In this document: in pieces, positions 19,273 through 29,138 of the stretch
Numbering within the stretch: the stretch's first letter is position 1
Layout of the letters: the number at the start of each line of letters is the position of its first letter
Assembly (NCBI RefSeq): GCF_905220705.1
Contig: NZ_CAJNAT010000003.1
Location: forward strand, 124,001-188,000
DNA from: Paraburkholderia domus
GTDB lineage: Bacteria; Pseudomonadota; Gammaproteobacteria; Burkholderiales; Burkholderiaceae
Direction: 5' to 3'
Length of the DNA stretch: 64,000 nt
Notes under the pieces: model-generated
What the model was told of the DNA's origin: nothing
The model's database searches: none
What the model saw: the letters and a program-made list of their open reading frames with translations, nothing else
Made by a program: the position numbers and the translations under genes

Positions 19273-20517
19273 ATGAACGGCGATCGGAAATCTATCGGCC
19301 CAGCGCTCTCCATGCCGACGTACCAGGCCGCAATGACTTTGCCGATGGCGAGCACCGCGTATTTCGTGCTTCGCTATTACGCTCCGTGGGGAGACGGAGG
19401 TGCCGATGGCTGGCAAGTGCCGGTCAACTTACCCACGGTTTCGATTGAGGGCACACCGGCGCCGGTCACGATGTCAACGTGGTTTTCCTACATGAAAGAT
19501 TATCTGCAGGGACAAATCACCGAGGGCTTCGACCAGCATGCGCAGTACTATGTCGCCGAAGTCTATGCCAGTACCGGGAAAGACTCGCAGATCGTATTCT
19601 CTGGGACGTTTCAACAAGCGGCCTATTACAGTGCGACGGCCTATATCGTGTATCCGTACCAGGACAAGGGGCAGATAGAAGTACTCGATCTGGATCTGAC
19701 CGCTTCTCCAGCGGGGAGCAACCCCTATATAGTCGGCAACCCTAGCGTCTTTGCTTATCCTCCATCGTCACCGGGCTCGTCAGCGCCCTTGGCCCCGCCT
19801 GTGCTCTCTCTATTCGCGGATGGCAATCCACCCGCAAGGCCGGAATTCCGTTCGAAGGTGAATGCCAGAACCGGCGAAATCAGTTTGTTCCGGCCGGACC
19901 AGCAAACCTCCGTCAGCCAGATTGTCGACGAACTGGCGCCCGATGGATGCAGCAAGGCTTACCTGTACGCAACCAAAGCGGCTGAGCAGCAGGTACTGAT
20001 CCTGCGCATCAAGGTGCCGACCACATTCGTTCACAATTCGAACCCGGATACGGTTTTCGGCGAATACCAATGCAGGGAGATCACGGTCGGAGCGCACACC
20101 GTCGATACCGCGATATTGGACTTCTGGACTGTCAGTAGCCGGATGCTTACCGACTACATCGATGCAGACGGTTACGCCTATGTATTTTTCGCGCCCGTCT
20201 CCTACACACAATCGAAAGTGACCGAGCAAGGCACGCCGGCCACGCGTCCGCCTGTCATGGCCTGGGGGCGATACACTGGCTATCTGCTGGGTGATCCGGA
20301 CTATGCAGTCATCATCCGATACCGCGCGCCAGCGGATGCTTGGGTGGGAAACCCGCAAAATGCATTCTGCTTTGCCACGCCCGAGGAAGAGCAGCCGGTT
20401 ACCGCAGCGCAATTGCAGGAATATCTGCCTGAGATCTTTGGCGATACGCTCGCCAATTTCGAGCAAGGTCAAATTGGCGCGGTGAATAAGGATCGTGATT
20501 GGCCCGCGCAGGAATGA
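19273..20517 (+). CDS. Unrecognised 414-aa protein
   Basis: The ATG at 19273 has GAGGTGAA upstream, so it is preferred over an in-frame start at 19168. There is no signal peptide and no clear membrane segment. The sequence is rich in Tyr, Pro and Asp. Segments such as YFVLRYYAPWGDG, FSGTFQQAAYYSATAYIVYP and YAVIIRYRAPADAW faintly recall the beta-sandwich DUF1214/DUF1254 proteins, but in a different order. A Pro/Ser-rich linker (about residues 165-175) divides the protein in two. Codon usage is less GC-biased than its neighbours, hinting at acquisition. It is followed by ftsK after 226 bp and does not look like part of its operon. Confidence 0.7.
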   Translation: MNGDRKSIGPALSMPTYQAAMTLPMASTAYFVLRYYAPWGDGGADGWQVPVNLPTVSIEGTPAPVTMSTWFSYMKDYLQGQITEGFDQHAQYYVAEVYASTGKDSQIVFSGTFQQAAYYSATAYIVYPYQDKGQIEVLDLDLTASPAGSNPYIVGNPSVFAYPPSSPGSSAPLAPPVLSLFADGNPPARPEFRSKVNARTGEISLFRPDQQTSVSQIVDELAPDGCSKAYLYATKAAEQQVLILRIKVPTTFVHNSNPDTVFGEYQCREITVGAHTVDTAILDFWTVSSRMLTDYIDADGYAYVFFAPVSYTQSKVTEQGTPATRPPVMAWGRYTGYLLGDPDYAVIIRYRAPADAWVGNPQNAFCFATPEEEQPVTAAQLQEYLPEIFGDTLANFEQGQIGAVNKDRDWPAQE

Positions 20518-20746
20518 GCGCCGACACACCGGCCTTCGCACGCCGCAATTGATGCTCGTCAGGACTGCCACTGCCTGGCTTGCAAGCAAGGCAGTCGCAG
20601 CGGCCGCGCTACGTCGATCGCGAATCATGTGCCAGCGGGCTGCCAATTGCGTCTTACCTTGCTCGCGCTTGCCTTCAAAGCGTTTTGCCTCGCCGGTTTC
20701 AGTTTAGAATCGTCGGCTTGCGTTCTTACGCGTCCGTCATTCGTTG

Positions 20747-23700
20747 ATGTCTAGCATGCACATGGTAGTTTTCGGCTGGTTCGGCGGGTCGGCCGTCTGG
20801 TTCATTCCTCTTTTATGGCGTCTCGTGAAGTCGGTGCTGCCGGGTGGCGCAGGGTTGCGCGGCCCAGGCACGATCCGCCTATGGCTCGGCTTCGTCTGCG
20901 TGCTGGTGGCAAGCTGCACGCTCGAAGCGTCGCTGATCGGCGCGGCGGGCGTGGACGATTTCGGTCACGCGCTGGCTGGGGGCTTCGGTCATCTGCTCGG
21001 GCATATCGGTACGCCGCTCGCCGCGCTCGTCCTGCTGCTGATCAGCCTGCCCTGGCTGATCGACTTCGGCTGGCGCGACGTCGCGGTATGGGCCGACGCC
21101 GCGTTCGGCCTCGGCCTGTCGCGCGGCCTCGCTAAACGCGACGAGCAGGCACGCCGGCATCGCAGCGTCGATGACGGTTTGCCGTCGCACGTCTCGCCGT
21201 CCACCAACACGATGGCGCCCAAAACCAACGGACGTTATGCACGCCCGACAGTCTGGCGCCCACCCGCGAGCGGGCGCGCCACCGCTGTCGGCGCGGCTCC
21301 CGCCGCAGCAGCAGCCAGGGATGCAGCCGTACGCGGCGCAGGGGCAAACTGGCGCGCCGCCACTTTGAAACCGCGCAGCCCCGCAGGACCGATCGAACCG
21401 ACCGTGCGCCCGGCCGCCGCAACGGCGCCGCACCAGGGGACGCGTCAAACGCCAGCGCAGACACAAGCGCCGAAGCCGGGCAAAGCGGCATGGATGCCGG
21501 CCGAACCAGTCGCGCCAGCCGGCTGGCTGCGCGATCCGTCGACCGCGCCGCGCACGCCTGCCCAGGCAGCCGGCGCGGGCGTGGCGGGATTGGCGGCAGC
21601 CGCCGCGCAAGCCTCGCATGCGACGACAGCCGTACGCATGGCCACGGGTTCGGCTAGCGGTGCGGCGTCGCATGCTGCAAGCGGCCCGAGCCGGCCATCG
21701 TCCATGCCGGGCGCCGCCAACTTTCGCTCAGCCAACAACCGGGCGACACCGGCCCGACAACCGGTCACGGCCACCTCGGGCGCAAACGCCGCACCGGCAA
21801 CCGACGTGCATCGCCCGTCCCTCCGTTCATCAGCGCCCAGCTATACGCGGCCCATGGCGACCAGCGCGGACGTTACGCCGCCCGCCAGCGTGCAGGAAAC
21901 GCTGCGCAGCATCGCGGAAAACGCCGCGCGCTGGACCGACATCGCCGGTGTCAGCCTCGCGCGCAGCAGCGGCGCGGAAAATACGATGGTCACGACAACT
22001 CCGCTGGGCACCGAGCCGCGGGTCGAGACTGATCAATCGGGTGTGGCTTCGCCGCGTGCCAGCGAAGTTGAAATTGCCTGGCTGCCGAACGTGAGCGCAC
22101 CTTCGCTGGAAGTAGCCGAGGCTGCGCCGGACCCTGCGCCGCCGCAATCGCCAGTCGAAACGCCGCGAGTCGAAGCCGCATTTGAGGCGCCGATCGAGGA
22201 AGACAACGAGCCCGTCGTGCAATGGCCGATTGAGCCGCCGATCATCCGGACACCGTTGGCCGCGGCGCCCACATCGGCACCGGCATTGGCATTGGCATTG
22301 GCACCGGCACCGGCACCGGCGCCGGCATCGGCATCGGCATCGGCATCGGCATCGGCACCGGCACCGGCACCGGCACCGGCGGAAGTATCTGCGCAAGCAG
22401 AAGCACCAGCACCAGCACCAGCACCAGCACCAGCACCAGCACCAGCACCAGCACCAGCCGCGCAGTATGCGGCACCGGTGCCCACCCCCACGCCGTTTCA
22501 GATCTTCGCAGCCCAGCTGGAGGCGAGCAGCGCGCAAACGGACGTGTCGCCGTCCGTTGAAGACGAACTTGAGCAATTCGCAAATCAGAGCGACAGCAAC
22601 GCAAACACACCCGCTGAACGCGTGCAGCCGATCGGTCAGGCCGCGGTGCCGTCGCAGGTGTCTGCATCGGACGTCGCCAACGTCGCCGTTCCCGCAGAAG
22701 CTGCGCATGCCGAAACTTTGCTCACTGAGCAGAGGCAGCCGTTTGATCAGCCTGCAGCGTATTCACCCCTAGCAGCGTCGACCGGAGCTACTACGGCTGA
22801 TACAGCGGTCGTAGCGCACGTTAGCGAAATGCGCGCCGAAGAAGTGCCGTCGTCAAGCGCGACTGCCGCGTCGTCGCAAGACGCGGCGACGCGCGTCGCG
22901 CAGATCACAGCCATGCCAGCGCACACCGCGACGCCAGAGCCGGTGCATCACGCCACGCCGCCGTGGCACGTCGCGAGCACGAGTGAAGCACCCACGCCGG
23001 TCAAAGCAGCAACGATGGACGCCCCTGCCCTATCGGACGTATCGGACGTATCGGACGTATCGGACGTATCGGACGTATCGGACTTATCGGACGATTTGAA
23101 TCCGTCAGCCGCCTCGGACGCTTCGACCGTCGTCGCCGCTGTGGCGCCGCAAAGCGCCGCATCGCACGCATCGAACGTGGTTCGCTTCCCGAGCTTCGCG
23201 GTTCAGGCCGCGCCGGCGGCCTCTGCCGCCATCGTCGACGAAGCCGCCAACGGGCCGGCTCACTCGCCGGGCCTGCCGGCAGCGCCGGCCGCACCGAGCA
23301 TTTCGACCACCCAAACCGCACCGTCTGCAACCTACCTCGCGTCCGAACCCTCGACCGAACCCGCCGAACCCGCAGTCCAGCGCACGCCGGTGCGCGGCCA
23401 GGGCCCGGTCAACGGTTTCGAATTCCGCGCGCCGGCGGCGTCGATGGTCGAGTTGCCGACGCTCGATCTGCTCGCGCGCGCGGACACCGACGTCGAACCC
23501 GTTTCAGAAGAAAAGCTCATCGAAACCGGCCTCCTGATCGAGCAGCGTCTGCAGGAATTCAAGGTGCCGGTGACCGTGGTCGGCCATTCGGCGGGCCCGG
23601 TCATCACGCGCTTCGAAGTCGAACCCGCACTCGGCGTGCGCGGCAGTCAGATCGTCGGCCTGATGAAGGACTTGTCGCGCGGTCTCGGCCTCACGTCGAT

Positions 23701-24922
23701 CCGCGTGGTCGAGACGATTCCCGGCAAGACCTGCATGGGCCTCGAACTGCCGAATGCCAAGCGCCAGACGATCCGCCTGTCCGAAATACTCGAAGCCAGC
23801 GTCTACCAGAACTCCCATTCGCAATTGACGCTCGCGATGGGCAAGGACATCACCGGCCATCCAGTGGTCGCCGATCTGGCGAAGGCGCCGCACATGCTGG
23901 TCGCGGGCACGACGGGTTCGGGTAAGTCCGTGGCGATCAATGCCATGATCTGCTCGCTGCTCTTCAAGGCAACGCCTGAAGAAGTGCGGCTCATCATGAT
24001 CGACCCGAAGATGCTGGAACTGTCGGTGTACGAAGGCATTCCGCATCTGCTCGCGCCGGTCGTCACCGATATGAAGCTGGCGGCCAACGCGCTGAACTGG
24101 TGTGTCGGCGAAATGGAAAAGCGCTATCGGCTCATGTCCGCGGTCGGCGTGCGCAACCTGGCCGGCTTCAACCAGAAGATCCGCGATACGGAAGCCAAGG
24201 GCAAGAAGCTCGGCAACCCGTTCTCGCTGACGCCGGAAGCGCCCGAACCGCTCGCGCCGCTGCCGCTGATCGTGGTGGTGATCGACGAGCTGGCCGACCT
24301 GATGATGGTCGCGGGCAAGAAGATCGAAGAGCTGATCGCACGCCTCGCGCAGAAGGCACGCGCCGCCGGCATTCACCTGATTCTGGCGACACAGCGCCCG
24401 TCCGTGGACGTGATCACCGGCCTCATCAAGGCGAACATTCCGACGCGCGTGGCGTTCCAGGTATCGTCGAAAATCGACTCGCGCACGATTCTCGATCAGA
24501 TGGGCGCCGAATCGCTGCTCGGCCAGGGCGACATGCTGTTCCTGCCGCCAGGCACGGGTTACCCGCAGCGTGTGCACGGCGCGTTTGTCGCCGATGAGGA
24601 AGTGCATCGGATCGTCGAGTATCTGAAGCAGTTCGGCGAACCGCAATACGAGGAAGGCATTCTCGACGGTCCGGCCACCGAAGGCGCGTCGCCCGATCTG
24701 TTCGGCGATTCGCCAGATGCCGAAGCCGATCCGCTTTATGACGAAGCGGTGGCCTTCGTGGTGCGCACGCGGCGTGCGTCGATCTCGTCGGTGCAGCGGC
24801 AATTGCGCATCGGCTATAACCGCGCGGCGCGGCTTGTCGAGCAGATGGAGACGGCGGGTTTGGTGTCTGCGATGGGCATCAACGGCAGCCGTGAAGTATT
24901 GGCGCCGGGGCCGGCGGAGTGA
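20747..24922 (+). CDS. ftsK: DNA translocase FtsK with a greatly extended linker
   Basis: About 1391 aa. The N-terminal 130 residues have two or three membrane segments, fewer than the usual four. A very long Ala/Pro/Ser-rich linker follows to about residue 880 and carries two repeat tracts. The motor has GTTGSGKS (Walker A, near 1055) and [12 protein letters not shown] (Walker B). The last 65 residues form the gamma winged-helix domain ([24 protein letters not shown]) that reads KOPS sites. FtsK pumps chromosomal DNA at the division septum and activates XerCD at dif. Several ATGs and a TTG cluster at 20744-20762; 20747 is chosen as the first ATG. Burkholderiaceae often carry two FtsK proteins, and this would be the long one. 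Confidence 0.93.
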   Translation: MSSMHMVVFGWFGGSAVWFIPLLWRLVKSVLPGGAGLRGPGTIRLWLGFVCVLVASCTLEASLIGAAGVDDFGHALAGGFGHLLGHIGTPLAALVLLLISLPWLIDFGWRDVAVWADAAFGLGLSRGLAKRDEQARRHRSVDDGLPSHVSPSTNTMAPKTNGRYARPTVWRPPASGRATAVGAAPAAAAARDAAVRGAGANWRAATLKPRSPAGPIEPTVRPAAATAPHQGTRQTPAQTQAPKPGKAAWMPAEPVAPAGWLRDPSTAPRTPAQAAGAGVAGLAAAAAQASHATTAVRMATGSASGAASHAASGPSRPSSMPGAANFRSANNRATPARQPVTATSGANAAPATDVHRPSLRSSAPSYTRPMATSADVTPPASVQETLRSIAENAARWTDIAGVSLARSSGAENTMVTTTPLGTEPRVETDQSGVASPRASEVEIAWLPNVSAPSLEVAEAAPDPAPPQSPVETPRVEAAFEAPIEEDNEPVVQWPIEPPIIRTPLAAAPTSAPALALALAPAPAPAPASASASASASAPAPAPAPAEVSAQAEAPAPAPAPAPAPAPAPAPAAQYAAPVPTPTPFQIFAAQLEASSAQTDVSPSVEDELEQFANQSDSNANTPAERVQPIGQAAVPSQVSASDVANVAVPAEAAHAETLLTEQRQPFDQPAAYSPLAASTGATTADTAVVAHVSEMRAEEVPSSSATAASSQDAATRVAQITAMPAHTATPEPVHHATPPWHVASTSEAPTPVKAATMDAPALSDVSDVSDVSDVSDVSDLSDDLNPSAASDASTVVAAVAPQSAASHASNVVRFPSFAVQAAPAASAAIVDEAANGPAHSPGLPAAPAAPSISTTQTAPSATYLASEPSTEPAEPAVQRTPVRGQGPVNGFEFRAPAASMVELPTLDLLARADTDVEPVSEEKLIETGLLIEQRLQEFKVPVTVVGHSAGPVITRFEVEPALGVRGSQIVGLMKDLSRGLGLTSIRVVETIPGKTCMGLELPNAKRQTIRLSEILEASVYQNSHSQLTLAMGKDITGHPVVADLAKAPHMLVAGTTGSGKSVAINAMICSLLFKATPEEVRLIMIDPKMLELSVYEGIPHLLAPVVTDMKLAANALNWCVGEMEKRYRLMSAVGVRNLAGFNQKIRDTEAKGKKLGNPFSLTPEAPEPLAPLPLIVVVIDELADLMMVAGKKIEELIARLAQKARAAGIHLILATQRPSVDVITGLIKANIPTRVAFQVSSKIDSRTILDQMGAESLLGQGDMLFLPPGTGYPQRVHGAFVADEEVHRIVEYLKQFGEPQYEEGILDGPATEGASPDLFGDSPDAEADPLYDEAVAFVVRTRRASISSVQRQLRIGYNRAARLVEQMETAGLVSAMGINGSREVLAPGPAE
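22273..22458 (+). repeat. Ala-Pro/Ala-Ser/Ala-Leu hexanucleotide tracts in the ftsK linker
   Basis: Units of 6 bp (GGCACC, GGCATC, GGCATT) run from 22273 to 22380, and a purer AGCACC run fills 22399-22458. Both keep the frame and encode alternating Ala with Pro, Ser or Leu. Because units are multiples of three, slippage changes linker length without breaking the gene. Confidence 0.9.
23031..23094 (+). repeat. 9-bp TATCGGACG repeat in the ftsK linker
   Basis: Five exact copies and two near copies encode five Ser-Asp-Val units followed by Ser-Asp-Leu and Ser-Asp-Asp. It is a separate acidic tract within the same linker. Confidence 0.9.
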
Positions 24923-25008
24923 GTAGGCGGTGTTGAACTCTTGCGGGTAAAACACGGCTCGTACCGTTGCACAGTGACTGGTTCGAGCGGTTCCAGACCG
25001 CCTTAGAC

Positions 25009-25041
25009 AAGAAGGCGCAATTGCTCGCGCCTTCTTCGTTT
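25009..25041 (+). terminator. Rho-independent terminator of ftsK
   Basis: Perfect 10-bp stem AAGAAGGCGC / GCGCCTTCTT with an 8-nt loop, followed by CGTTT. It lies about 85 bp after the ftsK stop codon. The T-run is short. Confidence 0.65.
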
Positions 25042-25070
25042 GATCCACTATAGGAACGTTCTACGGCGTG

Positions 25071-25595
25071 CTAGTCAATGATTTTGAAATCCGGGGCCGG
25101 TTGCACAATGTCACGGGCTAAGGCTGCCCGCGCAAATTCATTGACTCCAGGTGCCCCAGAGAAAACTGCGATCTCCTTAGAATCGTCACCATATGCTATC
25201 CAATCACCGGACGACGGCAAAACCACATAAGCCCATGTATTAAATGCGAGAGCATCGGCAGGGCTACCGCCCGGATCCGCTTGCAGCATCGTGCAGTAGT
25301 CGGCTTCGCTATCAGTCGGCTGAAAGATGATTGCCGGAAACTTCGAAAAATGATGGAAGAAATATCCAACCGGATCAGGACGCAAACCTACAAACGCAAA
25401 GCTGTCCCCAGTCGGATTGGTGAAGCGAAACAGGTCTCTGACAAATTGGTAGAAGTGGTGCGTGGTAACGATCGCCGAATCAAAATAGACAATCTCATGT
25501 TGCGGGGCGCACCGGAGCATGCTTACGCCCGCGGTGGCGCGTACCCACAACTCATGAAACTCAGCCGTATCGTCGACAAAAATCTGCTTTCTCAT
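25071..25595 (-). CDS. Putative immunity protein for the adjacent RHS toxin
   Basis: 174 aa, acidic, without signal peptide or membrane segment, so cytoplasmic. Its ATG at 25595 follows the RHS stop codon with one base between (TGA A ATG), which implies translational coupling. I do not recognise the fold. The protein is rich in Phe, Tyr and Asp (FVRDLFRFTNPTG, PVGYFFHHFSKFPAIIF). Immunity genes of polymorphic toxins sit directly after the toxin tail and are often unrelated between strains, which is the basis for this call. Base composition is lower in GC than nearby housekeeping genes. Confidence 0.6.
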   Translation of the reverse strand: MRKQIFVDDTAEFHELWVRATAGVSMLRCAPQHEIVYFDSAIVTTHHFYQFVRDLFRFTNPTGDSFAFVGLRPDPVGYFFHHFSKFPAIIFQPTDSEADYCTMLQADPGGSPADALAFNTWAYVVLPSSGDWIAYGDDSKEIAVFSGAPGVNEFARAALARDIVQPAPDFKIID

Positions 25596-25596
25596 T

Positions 25597-28059
25597 TCAC
25601 TTCAACCTTATCTTGGTTGTCTTGGCGCCGTTGATATAAACGTCAGCAGTCGGATAACCTGCGTTCGACTCGTCTCGAACAGTGTATGTTTTATCACCTT
25701 TCGTGAAAATGTCAGCCTTCCCGTCTTTACTCAATGTCTTTACGTAGCCGCTGTCGAGCAGATTCGCCTCGAACTCCGCTTTTTCAACGTCGGTCTTGAT
25801 GTTGCGGATGCTATTGCGTGCGGTGATATCAGTGTATTCCGACGTAATCCGCCCCGGCGGAATCCCATCCACCTCCGTTTCCGCAGCAGGCTTACACATC
25901 TGCTTGATACGGTCCCAGTTCTCCGCCGCTTTCCTTGCTCCTTGACCGATGCCGTATTTGACAGCCGGATTATTGATGAGCCGCCAGACGAGCACGATTC
26001 CCCGTGCCGCGCCATCGATCAACCCTGCCGAGAAATGGCAACCACCACAGACAGTCGAAGCCGAAAGCGAAGAAGCACCGAGAAGCTGACGTGCGCCCTG
26101 AAGATTTGCCGGGGGCGCTATAGGCGAGTCCCCGTAGTTGTAGTTATCAATCCACTGATTGATTTCCTCATCGCCAACCGGGATATCCGTGCCGTCGTTC
26201 AAGTCGAGCAGACTGCCGTTTCTGGCAACCGTACCCGTACGTGACACGACCTGACCATCGGGCGAATACGTGAACCTGACTTTTAGAATCCGCCGGATAC
26301 CGCCGTTCGCAGGACTTGCATACTCCTGGAACTTGAAGAGGTCGATACGTCCGCGCTGGTCATAGCGCAGGAAATAGTCGCCCGTTGGGTTATAGCCATA
26401 CTGGATGCGGTGCGCCGCGTCGCGCGAGATAGCTTCGGAGGCGACAGGCTGATCCTCGACGGTGGCGATCGAAAACACGTTGCCAGTCGCATCGCGAGTT
26501 ACGCGCCATTTTCCCGTCACTTTTCCGTCTGACGTCTGCTGGACAAATGCAACGCGGTTCGTCGCGTCGTACGTGATCCCGTAAGCCATCGTGACAGCAC
26601 CTTCAGCCTTCGGCGCATCGAACCCGCTGGCCCCGGTCGCATCGCTGGTGGGCGTCTCGCCGATACCCGTCGTGTTTCCGCGAGCGTCGTAGACGAATGA
26701 CTGAATCAGGTTCGGCGAAGCAATCATCGACGGACGCAAGCTCGTCGCATCGGCATAGCGAATCGTCGATATCGAAGTCCTCGACACGCTCTTAACGGTC
26801 GTCTTGATCGGACGCCCAGTTTCGTCGTAGCTGTACTCCGACGTTCCGCCGCTTGCGTCCGTATCTTTCAGCAGATTGCCCGACGCGTCCCATGCGCTGC
26901 TCGCATTACCCGCCGCCGACGTGCTAGTGGTTGGCCGCAGCACGCCGCCAATCGACGACATGTTCAACGTGGTGGTGCGCTTGCTACCGGTAATAACCGT
27001 AGAGCCGGCGTTATAGGCAAATTGCACATTGCGTGCAGAGTCAGGATGGTCGACCGCCACTGCCCGACCTTGCGAGTCATAAGTCCACGCCGCGACACGC
27101 GTGCCGACTTCGTTGATCTCGCCCGTCAGCGCATTCTTGAACCGGGAATCTTCATAGGCGTAGCGGTGTGTATAGTCATCCGGCCACGTAACGGAAACGA
27201 GATTGCCATTCGCGTCGTAACCGTACTGCGTCATTCGCCCCAAAGGATCGTTCAGGCGAGACAGACGACGCTTGTCGTCATAGTCGAGTCGAAGCGTAAT
27301 GTCCTTGTTCGCGTCCGTGCCGGCAGCATGCTGAGTGATGGCGGTTAACAGACCCGATGCATCGTAGGTTGCCGTGCGGATAAACCGGGTCTTCGTCTCC
27401 TCCGACAGCAGGACCCCTTGCGCCGAGTACGACTCGACTGTCTCCGTCTGAAGATCAGTAAGCGTCCAGCCGGACGCGTTCTGCGCAAGCGCGAGACCAG
27501 TAAAGCCAGCCGTGCGCCAAGTGCCCGCCGACCAGTTGAACGTGACAGGCTCACCATTCGCGCGATACGCAATAACCTTGGATGAACCGCCGCTGTTCGC
27601 ATTCGCAAGGTCAAGACTGCGCTGCCAGCTATGGAACCAGACCGGTCCCATCGAGATCGCATTCTTCGCAAGTGGTTTGGAGCGATAGGTGCGCGTGAAC
27701 GACATCGGCATATCGTCGCCGCTGACGAAATCCGCTTCCGTCAGCGTGACCGCGCCATTGCCGGGATAAACCGGATCGGCTACCGGACAGCTTTGTTCTG
27801 GCTCATCCGTCGCAGGAACGGAACACCATTGGTCGATCTGCGCGATGTCGTTGATGCACGCATAGTTCCCCATGCCACCGGGTGTATTGCTGACCACGTC
27901 GAGGCGGCAGGACTTGGTACCGGGCGTTGCGCCCGAATTTGAGTACAGCGTGAAGCAGTCGGTCGCGTTTGCACCAAACGCCACCAGTAACAACATGAAT
28001 GCGGCGAGGAAGCGGCACAGCATGCTGGCCGAGCCACTCTGGCATGTCCGGAATTTCAT
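25597..28059 (-). CDS. Secreted RHS-repeat protein with a toxin-like C-terminal tail
   Basis: 820 aa from the ATG at 28059, preceded by AAGGGAGA; a longer frame to 28236 is not needed. Residues 1-32 look like a Sec signal peptide. A DUF6531-like entry segment follows (DPVYPGNGAVTLTEADF), then RHS/YD repeats such as YDANGNLVSV, WDASGNLLKD and YDETGRPIKT. The usual end of an RHS core (a DPxGL-type signature) is not seen. The last 75 residues differ: AEFEANLLDSGYVKTLSKDG and TYTVRDESNAGYPTADVY resemble a small C-terminal module I recall from other RHS and filamentous-haemagglutinin proteins. The tail is therefore a candidate toxin, paired with the coupled gene downstream. Confidence 0.75.
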   Translation of the reverse strand: MKFRTCQSGSASMLCRFLAAFMLLLVAFGANATDCFTLYSNSGATPGTKSCRLDVVSNTPGGMGNYACINDIAQIDQWCSVPATDEPEQSCPVADPVYPGNGAVTLTEADFVSGDDMPMSFTRTYRSKPLAKNAISMGPVWFHSWQRSLDLANANSGGSSKVIAYRANGEPVTFNWSAGTWRTAGFTGLALAQNASGWTLTDLQTETVESYSAQGVLLSEETKTRFIRTATYDASGLLTAITQHAAGTDANKDITLRLDYDDKRRLSRLNDPLGRMTQYGYDANGNLVSVTWPDDYTHRYAYEDSRFKNALTGEINEVGTRVAAWTYDSQGRAVAVDHPDSARNVQFAYNAGSTVITGSKRTTTLNMSSIGGVLRPTTSTSAAGNASSAWDASGNLLKDTDASGGTSEYSYDETGRPIKTTVKSVSRTSISTIRYADATSLRPSMIASPNLIQSFVYDARGNTTGIGETPTSDATGASGFDAPKAEGAVTMAYGITYDATNRVAFVQQTSDGKVTGKWRVTRDATGNVFSIATVEDQPVASEAISRDAAHRIQYGYNPTGDYFLRYDQRGRIDLFKFQEYASPANGGIRRILKVRFTYSPDGQVVSRTGTVARNGSLLDLNDGTDIPVGDEEINQWIDNYNYGDSPIAPPANLQGARQLLGASSLSASTVCGGCHFSAGLIDGAARGIVLVWRLINNPAVKYGIGQGARKAAENWDRIKQMCKPAAETEVDGIPPGRITSEYTDITARNSIRNIKTDVEKAEFEANLLDSGYVKTLSKDGKADIFTKGDKTYTVRDESNAGYPTADVYINGAKTTKIRLK

Positions 28060-28344
28060 TTTTCTCCCTTTAGTTGTTCGTTTCGCCGATGAAGGCGAAA
28101 GCATTTTTAAGGAGAGTAAAATATTTTTATATACGACAATTCCGAAAAATCTGATTGCGTTGCAGTCGATCTGTGGTTCTTGGCAGGAACGAAGAGACGG
28201 CGTCGCATTGACCGTGCATGACCGAGCCACCACCACAGAGATGAGCGTGGCGATGAGAAAAAGGCGTGGATCGCTTCACGCCTTTGTTTCTCACAGGGAC
28301 GCAAAGCCCCCTCAACGCTACAGCGACTACCGCATGGTTATGCG

Positions 28345-28755
28345 CTATGCGTCAGCATTGGTTAGCGGTGCGACAGACATGCTTGCGCTCGTTGCAGCAT
28401 GTGCTATTGCTGCACTAGCAAGCAGGCCTGCGGCATGCTTCGCGGTGATACGGCTTTCAGGTACACCTTTAGCATCAAGCGCGATGACCTGATACAACTC
28501 GCGATCACGCACAAGATCACTTTTATATCCTTCGACCGTCTCTACCAGGAGTTCCAGCAATGCGCGCTGGCTTTGCCGTTCGTCGCGTGTCACGGTCGGG
28601 CATCGATAGATTGTGCTTGCCAGATTAACCAGCCGATTAAGCTGGCCAAGTTGCTGATCGCATAAGTGGAAAGTTGAAAGCGCGAGCTTCTCGTACTGAA
28701 GTGCGTCGACCGGGGGACGTGACGCAGTTTGAAGCTGTTTAGTGATTTTTGTCAT
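28345..28755 (-). CDS. Small protein of unknown function, accessory island
   Basis: 136 aa from the ATG at 28755 (MTKITKQLQTASRPPVDAL). It is largely helical and ends in an Ala-rich tail (AAGLLASAAIAHAATSASMS). The open frame continues 56 codons upstream through a strongly structured region; that part is more likely RNA than protein. I do not recognise a family. It lies upstream of, and in the same direction as, the RHS gene, separated by a 285-bp AT-richer gap with no other gene. Proteins of this kind are found in prophage-like islands of Burkholderiales, which is an impression only. Confidence 0.6.
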   Translation of the reverse strand: MTKITKQLQTASRPPVDALQYEKLALSTFHLCDQQLGQLNRLVNLASTIYRCPTVTRDERQSQRALLELLVETVEGYKSDLVRDRELYQVIALDAKGVPESRITAKHAAGLLASAAIAHAATSASMSVAPLTNADA

Positions 28756-28825
28756 GGTGCGATTTCCGGTTCGTTCCTGAATCGCCCGACACTTGCTAAC
28801 AGATAGGGTGAGCGGGCACGTAGAG

Positions 28826-28965
28826 GGGTTAGCAGACCGGGCGTAAGACCAAGACCGGCGAGCCTTGCGGCTCCCCCTCCACGGCCCGCCCATAGAAGGC
28901 GCGCACGTTTGAGCACCACCCACTTTCGCGGGCAGTGCGGTCTTACGCTGCAGGCTGCTAAACCC
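28826..28965 (-). ncRNA. Candidate structured RNA in the leader of the 136-aa gene (C4-like?)
   Basis: Read on the minus strand, two nested long-range helices close the element. The outer one pairs GGGTTTAGCAG (28955-28965) with CTGCTAACCC (28826-28835), one bulged T. The inner one pairs GCGTAAGACC (28939-28948) perfectly with GGTCTTACGC (28841-28850). Inside are a hairpin GAGCC-GCAA-GGCTC with a GNRA-type loop (28860-28873) and a GCAC...GTGC stem-loop. Such layered symmetry is very unlikely by chance. The layout and the readable frame through it recall phage P1/P4-type C4 antisense RNAs and the Ash/Icd-like frames overlapping them. That link is a suggestion only. Confidence 0.55.
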
Positions 28966-29138
28966 GCGCCGTTTTGTCTAACGGCAGGAACAATTTACCC
29001 CATCTATTTTTCGAGACGGTCAACCGGGCAAGCTAAACGCGCGGATTATAACTAATCTTTACATTCCCCCCGACACAGTCCCAGAAGGTCATCACGCCGG
29101 GAGCGCGTACATTCAAATCACCCGCCCGCAACCCCACC

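Noticed and set aside
23504..25048. 514-codon open frame opposite the ftsK motor domain
   Set aside because: Antisense shadow of a conserved gene; composition is atypical and there is no ribosome-binding site.
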